Assembly: GCA_030018265.1 (NCBI GenBank)
Contig: JASEFX010000012.1
Location: forward strand, 24,039-60,583
DNA from: Candidatus Saccharicenans sp.
GTDB taxonomy: Bacteria > Acidobacteriota > Aminicenantia > Aminicenantales > Saccharicenantaceae
Reading direction: 5' to 3'
DNA length: 36,545 nt
Below the pieces are notes generated by a model, which saw only the letters and a program-made list of their open reading frames with translations, ran no database searches and was not told the origin of the DNA. This document shows positions 9,159 to 16,643 of this stretch, piece after piece. Positions within the stretch are counted from its first letter, which is position 1. Each line of letters opens with the position of its first letter. A program made the translations under genes and the position numbers.

Positions 9159-9308
9159 ACCTCCTGACAAAAAAATTCGGTCTGTCAGAAGAGGCTGAGA
9201 TTTGATCCCCCGGAAATTCTGTCTCCCTACGCTGGCATTACCCAGTTCAGGTTCAAAGGGTCTGCTCTCAGCCTTCGTCGGAAGATGCCGAAGGCACCCC
9301 TGACAGAA
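9159..9308 (-). promoter_or_regulatory. TPP riboswitch (THI element) controlling thiM-thiE-thiL
   Basis: On the minus strand the aptamer core is plain: GGGGTGCC (complement 9293-9300), GGCTGAGAG, ACCCTTTGAACCTGA, CTGGGTAATGCCAGCGTAGGGA (in two parts, ending near 9223). Stem P1 is TTCTGTC (9302-9308) with GACAGAA (9217-9223), 7 perfect pairs. Downstream lies CTGACAGA (9181-9188), which can pair with the same 5' arm (TCTGTCAG, 8 pairs) or, through CTGACA, with TGTCAG (9164-9169) that overlaps the AGGAGG of thiM. This predicts translational control: ligand forms P1, freeing CTGACA to mask the ribosome site. The aptamer begins 23 bases after the lysC stop. Confidence 0.95.
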
Positions 9309-9331
9309 CAGCTATATTTCTACTTGAAAAG

Positions 9332-10810
9332 TCAGCGTGTGTCAATGACCTGTCTGTGATGCAGCTCGACAGCCGACCCGGGCGGAAGCGAGCGTTTGCG
9401 ACCCTCAGTTTTTTCTCCAAAGAAAGCCTGATGCAGCAACCGGACGGCGCGACCCGTGTCGCTCTTTTTAAGCAGAAGATAAATGGCTGTCTCAGAAGCA
9501 CCGGTCGAGAAAAATTCAACGTTAATCCTGGCTGAACCTAAGGTGGAGAAAATTTTCCCGGCCAGACCGTCCGTCTCCCGTATGCCGTGACCGACTGCGG
9601 CCACCAGCGCCAGGTCCTTTTCCAGAAGGACCTTTCTTATCGCCGGCTCCTGGATTTTCTCCACCAGCCTGAGAGCCCGCTCGCCTTCAGAGGCCGATAG
9701 AATGAGGTTGATGCAGGTCTGTGAGGTCAAAACTGTCAGGATGTTAACTTCATTCCGGGCGAGAGTTGTCCCGAGAAGCCCGATGATTCCGGGTTTGCTC
9801 CCGACCCCGGGGCCTTCGACCCGGAGCACCGCCAGGTTTTCGCTGGCGGAGAGGCTTTTGATGATGTTCGCGCTTTTTTCCGCTTTAGCCTTTATTACCG
9901 TCCCCGGAGCTTCAGGAGATTTAAAAGATTTGATTTCCACCGGACAGTTAAGCGGCTCGAGCGGTTCCCAGATTCTCGGATGGAGAATTTTAGCTCCAAA
10001 GTAAGAGAGCTCGGCTGCTTCCAGCCGGCTGAGCGCCGGGATCGGTCGAGCTTCGGGAACTTTTTCCGGGTCAGCCGTCAGAAAACCCGGAACGTCTTTG
10101 TAAAGAACAAGTCTCAAAGCGCGGAATCCTCTGGCCACGCAGGCGGCCGTGTAATCGGAGCCGTTCCGGCCAAAAAGCGCGGTTCGACCTTCCGGCGTCA
10201 GGCCGTAAAATCCGGTAAAAACAGGTATGAAGTTACCCGCTTCCACTTCCCCGGCCGCTGTCCTGAAAACACGGTCGAAAGCTTCAAGGTCTGCTTCTGC
10301 CTCTTCAGAAACCCTGGTGGCGACGAGTCCGGCCTTTTCAGATTCGTAAACTCGAGCTTCGAGGCCGGCTTCGTTCAGGATTACCGCCAGAAGATGCGCC
10401 GACAGCCTTTCGCCGTAACTCAGCACAGCAGCTTTCAGCGAGGTTGAAGCTTCACCCGAAAGCGCGATTCCCCTGAGCAACCGGTTCAACCTGAAGAATA
10501 GCTCCCGGTATCTTTCAGCCAGCAGAGCGTAGTTCTTGAGAGACAGGACTTCGGAAGCGAGCAGCAGATGACGTTTCTCAATAGAGTTGATTATTCCTCT
10601 GAAGTTTTTTTCCTGACCGAGGGCCAGGTGGTAAGCGTCAAGCAACAGGTCGGTTACCCCGCTCAGAGCTGACACCACCAGGGCCACCCTTTCATTTTCC
10701 TTTTTGATTATGGAAACAGCCTGAAGCAGAGAGGACCGGTCTTTCAGGCAGCTTCCTCCAAATTTAATGACCTTTTTGATTTTTCCGTATTTTCTGCGGT
10801 TGTTAGCCAT
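9332..10810 (-). CDS. lysC: Aspartate kinase, monofunctional with ACT domains
   Basis: About 492 residues. The kinase domain has KFGGSCLKD at the N-terminus, FTGFYGLTPEGRTALFGRNG (nucleotide/aspartate site) and YKDVPGFLTADP. Two ACT-like segments follow (around VLRVEGPGVGSKPGIIGLLG and LALVAAVGHGIRETDGLAGK), the usual place for feedback binding of lysine or threonine. It makes aspartyl phosphate, first step to Lys, Met, Thr and diaminopimelate. The ATG at 10808-10810 has AAAGGAGG 8 bases upstream, which is better than the in-frame ATG 21 bases earlier. It follows asd by 29 bases. An aspartate kinase downstream of asd fits a shared aspartate-family operon. Confidence 0.93.
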   Translation of the reverse strand: MANNRRKYGKIKKVIKFGGSCLKDRSSLLQAVSIIKKENERVALVVSALSGVTDLLLDAYHLALGQEKNFRGIINSIEKRHLLLASEVLSLKNYALLAERYRELFFRLNRLLRGIALSGEASTSLKAAVLSYGERLSAHLLAVILNEAGLEARVYESEKAGLVATRVSEEAEADLEAFDRVFRTAAGEVEAGNFIPVFTGFYGLTPEGRTALFGRNGSDYTAACVARGFRALRLVLYKDVPGFLTADPEKVPEARPIPALSRLEAAELSYFGAKILHPRIWEPLEPLNCPVEIKSFKSPEAPGTVIKAKAEKSANIIKSLSASENLAVLRVEGPGVGSKPGIIGLLGTTLARNEVNILTVLTSQTCINLILSASEGERALRLVEKIQEPAIRKVLLEKDLALVAAVGHGIRETDGLAGKIFSTLGSARINVEFFSTGASETAIYLLLKKSDTGRAVRLLHQAFFGEKTEGRKRSLPPGSAVELHHRQVIDTR

Positions 10811-10839
10811 AGTTTTGTCCTCCTTTTTCATTTCCGGTT

Positions 10840-11976
10840 TTATCCGATCAACCCGGAAGTTAGAGCCAGCTCGGCCGCCAGCAGACAGTTTCCGGCGGCT
10901 CCGCGGACCAGGTTGTTGACAAGAAGAAACAGAGAAACGGAATTTTCATCCAGCTTTATCCGGCCGAGAGTGATGGCCATTCCGGCGGCTCTGGCCGGCG
11001 CGCCGGGAAACAGGTCGAGCGCTGGCTGGGGTCGGTCGTCTTCGGTTCTGAGAATCAGAGGAGTTGCCGGAGCTGTCGGCAGGGGGAAGCTCTTCAGTCC
11101 GGATCCGGTTTTAAGCCCCCGGAGTATTCTGGCTGGTGAAATCTTTTCCCTCCATTCAACTTCGAGATGGAGAAGATGACCGGAAGCTACCGGCACCCGC
11201 ACGCAGGCCGCTTTGATTTTCATCCGCACCGGATGGATTTTAGCTTTTTCCAGCCGGCCAAAAATTTTAGGAATTTCCTTCTGAATCTTTTCTTCTTCTC
11301 CTGGAATACAGGGAATAAGGTTTCCCTCCAGGTCAAAGGCCGAACTCCCCCTGCGTCCGGCTCCGGAAATCGACTGGTAAGTGTTTATTCTTATGGAAGA
11401 AGGAAGCCGGCGGGAAGCGACCATAAGCGGTTTAAGGGCCAGAGCAGCCCCGGCCACGCAGCAATTGCTTCCGGCGACGATAAAACCGCCGTGCTTTTTC
11501 TTCTGGATTTCTGCCAGCTTGAGGTGCTCAGGATTTACCTCCGGTATGAGCACGGGAATTTCCGGGTCCTGGCGATGGGCTGAAGAGTTGGAAAAGACGG
11601 CAAAACCGCGGGCTCGAAGTTCTTTTTCCACAGTCTGAGCCAGAGCTGCCGGAAGCGAGCTGAACACCGCCTGAACTCCGGCTTTTTCCAGAAGTTCCGG
11701 GTCGGGTGGGTGAAATTCCAGGTCTCTGATTTCTTCAGCGAGCCGAAAGCCCGGCCCGGCTGGAAGAGAAGGATGGTTCAGGAGGCAGACCTGACTGAAT
11801 GTTTTTCCCGCATTCTCAGGCGAGGCGGAAAGGAAAACCGGCTGGAAGAAAGGGTGGTCGGAAAGCAGCAGAAGAAAACTCTGGCCGACCAGGCCGGATG
11901 CTCCCAGCACAGCCGTTCTGATTTTCTCTTTTCTCTGTTGTTTTGATTCGCTGAGGATTGTTTTTTTCTCTGACAT
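10840..11976 (-). CDS. asd: Aspartate-semialdehyde dehydrogenase
   Basis: 378 residues. The NADP-binding GASGLVGQ is near residue 25 and the catalytic Cys lies in GSNCCVAG. A conserved C-terminal segment RVPVASGH carries the active-site His. The sequence style (SNCCVAG, the position of the RVPV-GH element and a serine-rich N-terminal extension) is closer to the archaeal/fungal-type branch than to the enterobacterial one. It reduces aspartyl phosphate to the semialdehyde, directly after LysC. GGAGGTGAACGC precedes the ATG. A long leader with hairpins and a likely promoter near 12250 lies upstream. Confidence 0.93.
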   Translation of the reverse strand: MSEKKTILSESKQQRKEKIRTAVLGASGLVGQSFLLLLSDHPFFQPVFLSASPENAGKTFSQVCLLNHPSLPAGPGFRLAEEIRDLEFHPPDPELLEKAGVQAVFSSLPAALAQTVEKELRARGFAVFSNSSAHRQDPEIPVLIPEVNPEHLKLAEIQKKKHGGFIVAGSNCCVAGAALALKPLMVASRRLPSSIRINTYQSISGAGRRGSSAFDLEGNLIPCIPGEEEKIQKEIPKIFGRLEKAKIHPVRMKIKAACVRVPVASGHLLHLEVEWREKISPARILRGLKTGSGLKSFPLPTAPATPLILRTEDDRPQPALDLFPGAPARAAGMAITLGRIKLDENSVSLFLLVNNLVRGAAGNCLLAAELALTSGLIG

Positions 11977-12008
11977 GCGTTCACCTCCGGAATAAAGATG
12001 GGAAAACA

Positions 12009-12081
12009 GGGTAGAATGCTACCCGGGGATTTTAACGAGGCTCCCGAATACCTGCCTTCTTTAATAAGGCAAGCATTCGGG
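12009..12081 (-). promoter_or_regulatory. Tandem hairpins in the asd leader (possible attenuator)
   Basis: The distal hairpin pairs CCCGAAT (12043-12049) with ATTCGGG (12075-12081) and GCCTT (12054-12058) with AAGGC (12066-12070). The proximal one pairs GGGTAG (12009-12014) with CTACCC (12019-12024) across 4 bases and on the minus strand is followed by TGTTTT, a weak terminator-like end 33 bases before the asd start. Confidence 0.45.
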
Positions 12082-12243
12082 CATCACATTATCATGCAGG
12101 GGAGAAGATGGGGGAGGGAATGAGAGGGGGTAGAAAATTCCCCCAGGTGTTTCTTTCTTTCCTGATTGAAATCAATAAGGTTTTTTTGTTTCAGTTCGTC
12201 TCTCACTGTTCGATCTTTCAGGAATCCTCAATTTGCTGGAGAA

Positions 12244-12272
12244 AAATTAGCAGAATGGATTTTCGCTGTCAA
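12244..12272 (-). promoter_or_regulatory. Candidate sigma-70 promoter for asd-lysC
   Basis: On the minus strand a perfect TTGACA (12267-12272) is followed after 17 bases by TAATTT (12244-12249). The predicted start near 12237 gives a leader of about 260 nt before asd. The -10 is poor. Confidence 0.4.
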
Positions 12273-12330
12273 GCTCAAGGTTTTCTTTAATGGCCAGATG
12301 AACTGAAATCCGCAGCGTGAGCCTGGCGAT

Positions 12331-12996
12331 TCAGTAAGAATAGCCGATCATGAACGTCCAGGTTCTTGTCTTGATGCTGTCCATCCATTGAACACCCGGC
12401 TTCAGAAGGTTAGTCAAACCTAAGTCGTAACGGGCATCCACTGAAAAATGGCCTGGACCCCATTTCTGGATAAACATCAGTCCGAGGGCGATTCCGTATT
12501 CAGCCTTCTCGATATCATCCTTCAGGTCTTCGGTTTCGCGGCTGTAGGGGTCAATCATCAGGATGTTAGCTTTCCGGTTGAAACTGAAGAACGGTCCGAA
12601 ATAGATTGAGGGGACGGCGGCCGCCCCTTCGAGTTCCAGGTCTATTCTGAAAAGGACCGGGATTTCAAGATAATCAAAGTTGAAGCGCGCCTCGAAATCG
12701 TATTCAGGGTCGACCAGCCTGGCGCCTTTCCGGATAAAAAGAACTTCCGGCTGCACATGCACGCCCTTTATGAATTCATAGCTTCCGAAAATTCCGCCTG
12801 ACCAGCCGGTTTTTGTTTTCCAGGGAAATCCTTGGAGGAAAAATTCTGGAACCGAACTTACTTGCCCGAGGGTCAGCCCGCCCTTGACTCCAAAGTGAAA
12901 TTGAGCCCGGGCTGTGCCAACCATCGTGATGATGGCCAGGGTGAGGGCCAGGGTATATAAAATCAACCTGCGGGCGTTCTCTTTTTTCTGCCTCAT
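12331..12996 (-). CDS. Outer-membrane beta-barrel protein, porin-like (PF13568-like)
   Basis: 221 residues with a clear signal peptide ending TARAQ near residue 32. Alternating amphipathic strands begin FHFGVKGGLTLGQ and continue through YEFIKGVHVQPEVLFI, FDYLEIPVLFRIDL and FSVDARYDLGLTNLL. The chain ends TFMIGYSY, an aromatic C-terminus typical of BAM substrates. The pattern fits the small 8-stranded OmpX/OmpA-like family common in Bacteroidota and Acidobacteriota. Specific cargo is unknown. GGAGG lies 3-4 bases before the ATG. The next gene upstream is divergent. Confidence 0.8.
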   Translation of the reverse strand: MRQKKENARRLILYTLALTLAIITMVGTARAQFHFGVKGGLTLGQVSSVPEFFLQGFPWKTKTGWSGGIFGSYEFIKGVHVQPEVLFIRKGARLVDPEYDFEARFNFDYLEIPVLFRIDLELEGAAAVPSIYFGPFFSFNRKANILMIDPYSRETEDLKDDIEKAEYGIALGLMFIQKWGPGHFSVDARYDLGLTNLLKPGVQWMDSIKTRTWTFMIGYSY

Positions 12997-13257
12997 GGGA
13001 CCTCCTTTTCTTACCGGCCGGGAAAATAATTCCTTCAGGAAAAATACTTTAATTCTTTTTTTAATTCAAGGACAATTGTGTTGTTTGCCGGGATAAATAT
13101 TGATGTGCGCCGGGCTTGCTGGCAGTCTGGTCTCGGAGCACCAGGAAAAATTCATAAACGTTACTCTGGGAAAAATATCTTTTGAGCAGGAATCGAACGA
13201 GAGCTCTGGTATAATAAACGAATAAGTGTGGATGATGTCAGGTGCGAGGTTTTTTTG

Positions 13258-14106
13258 ATGCCAGGAAGAAAGTTTTTATGCAAGAAAAGCGTCAGGCCCT
13301 TTTTCCCCGCCTTTTTTCTTTTTCTGCTCTGGAGTTGGCTTTCTGGAGCACCGCAGGAAATTCCTTTAGAAAAAATAATCGAGAAGGCGAGCGAAAGGCT
13401 TTTTGCTGCAAACCAGGACGGAAGGTGGGAGGCACTGGCCGTTTCCACCCAGACCGATGCCGACCGGAACTGGCGACCGGAAAAGGTCCGGCAGGTCACC
13501 AGGCGGATAAGATTTAACGAAGGTCTGGTGGAAGAGGAAATTCTCCAGGCGGTCGAAATGGAGAAAGGTCGGACAAAAGACATCACCGAGGAGTACCGCC
13601 GGGAAAGGCTCGAGGCTCAGAGAAAGATGAGGGAGCAGAGAGAGAAAAGCCAGGCTGCAGAACGCGGAGGACGCCGGCGGAATTCGATGAATCTGGAGGA
13701 GGTCATTCCGTTCAGCCAGAAAAACAGGAACCATTATGATTTCTTTCTCAGGGGAGAGACCGAAGTCAACGGTGAAAAATGTTATCTGCTGGAAGCCCGG
13801 GCCCGGGAGAAAAAAGATTCTCTCCTTGAGGGCCTTTTTTACATCAGCCAGAATTCTTTTGACCTGAAACGGCTTGAGCTGACCCCATCCAGAAAGCCTG
13901 GCGTTCTTAAAGAGTTTCTCATGAGGATAGACCTTGATACCTGGCAGGACAGGACGGTCATAAAGAAGACCTGGATAAAAATTCACGGCAGTTTCCTCAT
14001 TAAAAACATAAGGCGGATCGTGGAGGAAGAATACAGCGATTACCGGCTTCTCGAGAGCGGTCCGGAAAGATGGAGAGGTGCCAGTTCAGAGTTTCAGGCG
14101 GCCTGA
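13258..14106 (+). CDS. Secreted protein of unknown function
   Basis: About 282 residues. A basic N-terminus and a hydrophobic stretch (FFPAFFLFLLWSWLSGAP) form a signal peptide or anchor. A highly charged Arg/Glu segment around residues 105-135 (YRRERLEAQRKMREQRE) looks helical and may be coiled. The C-terminal half (YDFFLRGETEVNGEKCYLLEA in pieces, LFYISQNSFDLKRLE) recalls LolA-like outer-membrane lipoprotein-sorting folds, but I cannot confirm this. The ATG at 13258 with GAGG 8 bases upstream is preferred over an in-frame GTG at 13228. A TATAAT lies at 13210-13215. Its end overlaps convergent ispD by 21 bases. Confidence 0.6.
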   Translation: MPGRKFLCKKSVRPFFPAFFLFLLWSWLSGAPQEIPLEKIIEKASERLFAANQDGRWEALAVSTQTDADRNWRPEKVRQVTRRIRFNEGLVEEEILQAVEMEKGRTKDITEEYRRERLEAQRKMREQREKSQAAERGGRRRNSMNLEEVIPFSQKNRNHYDFFLRGETEVNGEKCYLLEARAREKKDSLLEGLFYISQNSFDLKRLELTPSRKPGVLKEFLMRIDLDTWQDRTVIKKTWIKIHGSFLIKNIRRIVEEEYSDYRLLESGPERWRGASSEFQAA

Positions 14107-14757
14107 AGCCAGAAGATTCCCGGCCAGCTGCCAGTCGAGTTCGGTGGTTATCTTGAAGTTCAGTTCGCTGCCCTCGGCCCAGCCGCAGCGAAGACCGGCA
14201 GCCAGCGCCAGCGACAGGTCGTCGGTGAAACACCGGTCCTGCATTTCTTCGTAAGCCCGCCTAATTTGCTTAAAACGAAACAGCTGGGGCGTTTGCATCC
14301 GGAAAATCCGTCGGCGGTCGGGGAAACTGACCACCTGCTGGCCCTCAACTTCAGCTAAGGTATCAGTCGAAGGAATGGCCAGCGCCAGGCCGTCAAACTC
14401 TTTTTCGGTTAGTTTCGTCAGAGCCACAGCCACTTTTTCCACCGGGAAAAACGGCCGGGCAGCGTCATGGATTAAAACCAGCCCGGTGTCCTCCGGGCAG
14501 GCGCGAAGTCCGTTGAGCACAGATTGCTGCCGGGTGGCGCCGCCGGGCACAACGGCGGTAATCGCCGGGTGGGGCTGATAGAAAGCGGCATAATCTTCAA
14601 CCAGAACGGCCACGATAACTTCTGTTTTGAGCTGAAGAAATTTTTCCACCGAGTAATCAAAAAGAGGCTTTCCGCCCAGCCGGGCAAACTGTTTCGGAAC
14701 GTTCCGGCCGAGCCTGGTGCCGCGTCCCCCACCCAGAATTATGGCTGCTTTTTTCAT
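14086..14757 (-). CDS. ispD: 2-C-methyl-D-erythritol 4-phosphate cytidylyltransferase
   Basis: 223 residues. The N-terminal AIILGGGRGTRLGRNVPKQF is the CTP-binding loop. VPGGATRQQSVLNGL, VLIHDAARPFF and the C-terminal KITTELDW are family signatures. It transfers CMP to methylerythritol phosphate in the non-mevalonate isoprenoid pathway. The usual IspF partner is not adjacent. It follows truD by 69 bases on the same strand and overlaps the convergent secreted-protein gene by 21 bases. The ribosome site (AAGAAG) is weak. Confidence 0.93.
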   Translation of the reverse strand: MKKAAIILGGGRGTRLGRNVPKQFARLGGKPLFDYSVEKFLQLKTEVIVAVLVEDYAAFYQPHPAITAVVPGGATRQQSVLNGLRACPEDTGLVLIHDAARPFFPVEKVAVALTKLTEKEFDGLALAIPSTDTLAEVEGQQVVSFPDRRRIFRMQTPQLFRFKQIRRAYEEMQDRCFTDDLSLALAAGLRCGWAEGSELNFKITTELDWQLAGNLLASGRLKL

Positions 14758-14826
14758 CTTCTTTTTTCTCTCGCTCCGGGTATAATTTTTAATCTTTTAT
14801 TTCCAGACAGCATTTACTGCAAAGAA

Positions 14827-15981
14827 TTATTTTTCCAGAAGAATCCTTTTTATTAACATGGTGGCAAAAGCCCCGCGGGGCAGACTGAAAGACAGCACCA
14901 GAGCTTTTTTGCCCGGATAGAGTTCGTCGTCCCTGGTTTCCAGGATCTCCAGGTTTTCAGGAAACAGCAGCACCTTGCGCTGAAAAGACCTGAAGAACAC
15001 GCGGCTGAGGGCTCTGGTGCGGAAGGAAGAGAACTGGAGGTTGTTTTCTTCAAGCACCTGAAGGTAAAGACGGCGGCTGAGGTCGTCAGGGAAGTTCATC
15101 CTGGCTGCCGGCGTCGGCAGTTTTAAATCTTTAAGATAGTTGAAGGCTTCAGGGGCCAGTTTTTTCCAGAAATAGAACACGCCGGACTCCGCCTGATATT
15201 CTCTGAGCTCGGGGATTAACTCTTTCAGCAGTCGCCGGAGAAGTTCGTTCCACAGATGAGAGCTGAACGCGGCATAGGCCATGGCGATCTCTTCCCGGGG
15301 AATTTTTTCCAGGGCGGCCAGGAAATCGTCAGGCCTTAGGAGAAGAGTGCGGAAAATTCTTTTTTCCGTAAGACCCCTGGCCAGTTCGAGACATTTTTCC
15401 CAGTCGCGCCAGTTATCGATGATTTTTGCCACCCGTTCTCGTTCGGAAGCGCTGGCCGAGAGCACCTGCGATTTCAGGAAAACCTGCAGCGCTCCGTTGT
15501 AGTGGCCGCGAATAACCCGGTCGGCAAAAAAGCCTATCTCCGGACTCCAGCCCCGGAAGCGCTGGTCGTCGAAAAAGTTGGGGAAACCGTGTTCTTTTAC
15601 CTCCTCCAGGTTGAGAAGCACCGGCTCGACCTCTTTGAGCTTGCGGATGGTGATTTTGAATCGATTACCCTGGATCAGGGCCGGGCTCATCGGTTTTCTC
15701 ATAAAGCCGACCGCTTCCAGCGAAAAATTTTTTTCCTGCAGACTGAAGTCGCGCTGGTGGCGGATGGTTATGTACTGGGTGGTCAGCCCGTGTTTGTCTT
15801 TCTTTCCTCCGTAAGCCAGAGCTTTCGGAGAAATTGACAGGGTCCTGGCTAAAAAACGCATCAGGTCAGGAGTGGTCCAGTTTTTCTTCGTAAGGCGGTA
15901 AACGCGGTATTCCCCGCTTTCCGCCAGCGGCAGGCTGGCCATTTCTTCGACGATGAAATCTTCAGGTAGAGTTTTAATCAT
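14827..15981 (-). CDS. truD: tRNA pseudouridine(13) synthase
   Basis: 384 residues. KALAYGGKKDKHGLTTQY carries the TruD motif with the catalytic Asp (KKDKH), and FPNFFDDQRFRGW matches the conserved N-F-QRFG element. The N-terminal LPEDFIVEE is also typical. The enzyme isomerises U13 of tRNA(Glu) and some other RNAs. Length is close to the family norm (about 350-400). It is divergent from bfr and is followed by ispD. Confidence 0.92.
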   Translation of the reverse strand: MIKTLPEDFIVEEMASLPLAESGEYRVYRLTKKNWTTPDLMRFLARTLSISPKALAYGGKKDKHGLTTQYITIRHQRDFSLQEKNFSLEAVGFMRKPMSPALIQGNRFKITIRKLKEVEPVLLNLEEVKEHGFPNFFDDQRFRGWSPEIGFFADRVIRGHYNGALQVFLKSQVLSASASERERVAKIIDNWRDWEKCLELARGLTEKRIFRTLLLRPDDFLAALEKIPREEIAMAYAAFSSHLWNELLRRLLKELIPELREYQAESGVFYFWKKLAPEAFNYLKDLKLPTPAARMNFPDDLSRRLYLQVLEENNLQFSSFRTRALSRVFFRSFQRKVLLFPENLEILETRDDELYPGKKALVLSFSLPRGAFATMLIKRILLEK

Positions 15982-16035
15982 CGAGCCGCAGCAATATTTT
16001 TAATTTTAAATAAAATGAAAGCGAAAATCTAACGG

Positions 16036-16064
16036 TTTACTCTGTTTGGAAATTGCGGTAGAAT
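16036..16064 (+). promoter_or_regulatory. Sigma-70-type promoter of bfr
   Basis: TTTACT (16036-16041), a 17-base spacer and TAGAAT (16059-16064), then a short leader and AAAGGAGG before the bfr ATG at 16089. No obvious Fur or PerR box was recognised. Confidence 0.5.
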
Positions 16065-16088
16065 AGAAAATAAAGAAAGGAGGCTAAT

Positions 16089-16559
16089 ATGAAAGGAGAT
16101 CCCAGACTTCTCGAAACTTTGAATTCTCTTCTGGCTGATGAACTTACGGCCATCAACCAATACATGGTTCATTCGGAGATGTGCGCCAGCTGGGGCTATG
16201 AGAAGCTGCACAAGAAGATCGAGAGGAGGGCTATTCAGGAAATGAAGCACGCGGAAAGCTTGATCGGACGAATCCTTTTTCTTGAGGGAGTGCCCATCGT
16301 CTCCGAGCTTAAAAAGATTTATATCGGAAGCGAAATCCCGAAAATGCTGGAGTTTGACCGGCAGGCGGAATTTGATGCCATAAAAGCCTATAACGAGGCG
16401 ATCAAGCTGGCCGGAGAGGTCGGGGATTTCGCCACCAGGGAACTGCTGGAAAAAATTCTTCAGGAAGAAGATCAGCATATTGACGAAATCGAAGAACTCA
16501 TCGACCAGGTCCAGCAGATGACCCTGCCGATCTTTCTGACCACCCAGATAAAAGAATAA
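16089..16559 (+). CDS. bfr: Bacterioferritin
   Basis: 156 residues, the standard length. Every key residue is at the canonical number: ferroxidase ligands Glu18, Glu51, His54, Glu94, Glu127 and His130, plus the haem ligand Met52 in QEMKHAE. It therefore should form the 24-mer haem-binding shell that oxidises and stores iron, and in anaerobes helps remove oxygen or peroxide. A strong AAAGGAGG lies upstream, and a promoter is visible in the divergent gap with truD. It appears to be a single-gene unit without a Bfd partner nearby. Confidence 0.96.
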   Translation: MKGDPRLLETLNSLLADELTAINQYMVHSEMCASWGYEKLHKKIERRAIQEMKHAESLIGRILFLEGVPIVSELKKIYIGSEIPKMLEFDRQAEFDAIKAYNEAIKLAGEVGDFATRELLEKILQEEDQHIDEIEELIDQVQQMTLPIFLTTQIKE

Positions 16560-16577
16560 AAATAAAATCTATTCCCC

Positions 16578-16600
16578 GCCTTTTGGCTGGAATTAAAGGC
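16578..16600. terminator. Possible hairpin between convergent bfr and maf-rlmD
   Basis: GCCTTT (16578-16583) pairs with AAAGGC (16595-16600) around an 11-base loop. No T-run follows on the plus strand, and the T-rich tract on the minus strand begins several bases later, so termination activity is uncertain. Confidence 0.3.
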
Positions 16601-16643
16601 TGAAGGGTGCTCTCTGGTTTTTTCAAAAATGCCGCTCTGATTT

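Larger units (their letters stand above)
11977..12330 (-). other. Intergenic leader of the asd-lysC operon
   Basis: No convincing gene. The stretch holds a candidate promoter (12244-12272), a GGGGG/CCCCC hairpin (12126-12144), a long imperfect hairpin (12043-12081) and a short perfect hairpin (12009-12024), all on the transcript side of asd. A 40-codon GTG-started ORF (12084-12206, minus), fairly rich in Lys and Arg near its start, ends 2 bases before the long hairpin. It has no good ribosome site and may be chance. The layout resembles an attenuator or an unassigned riboswitch. No lysine-riboswitch or T-box consensus was recognised. Confidence 0.4.

Noticed and set aside
12108-12290. 60-codon plus-strand ORF in the asd leader
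   Set aside because: Composition is not protein-like, there is no recognisable domain, and it lies antisense to the structured leader of asd.
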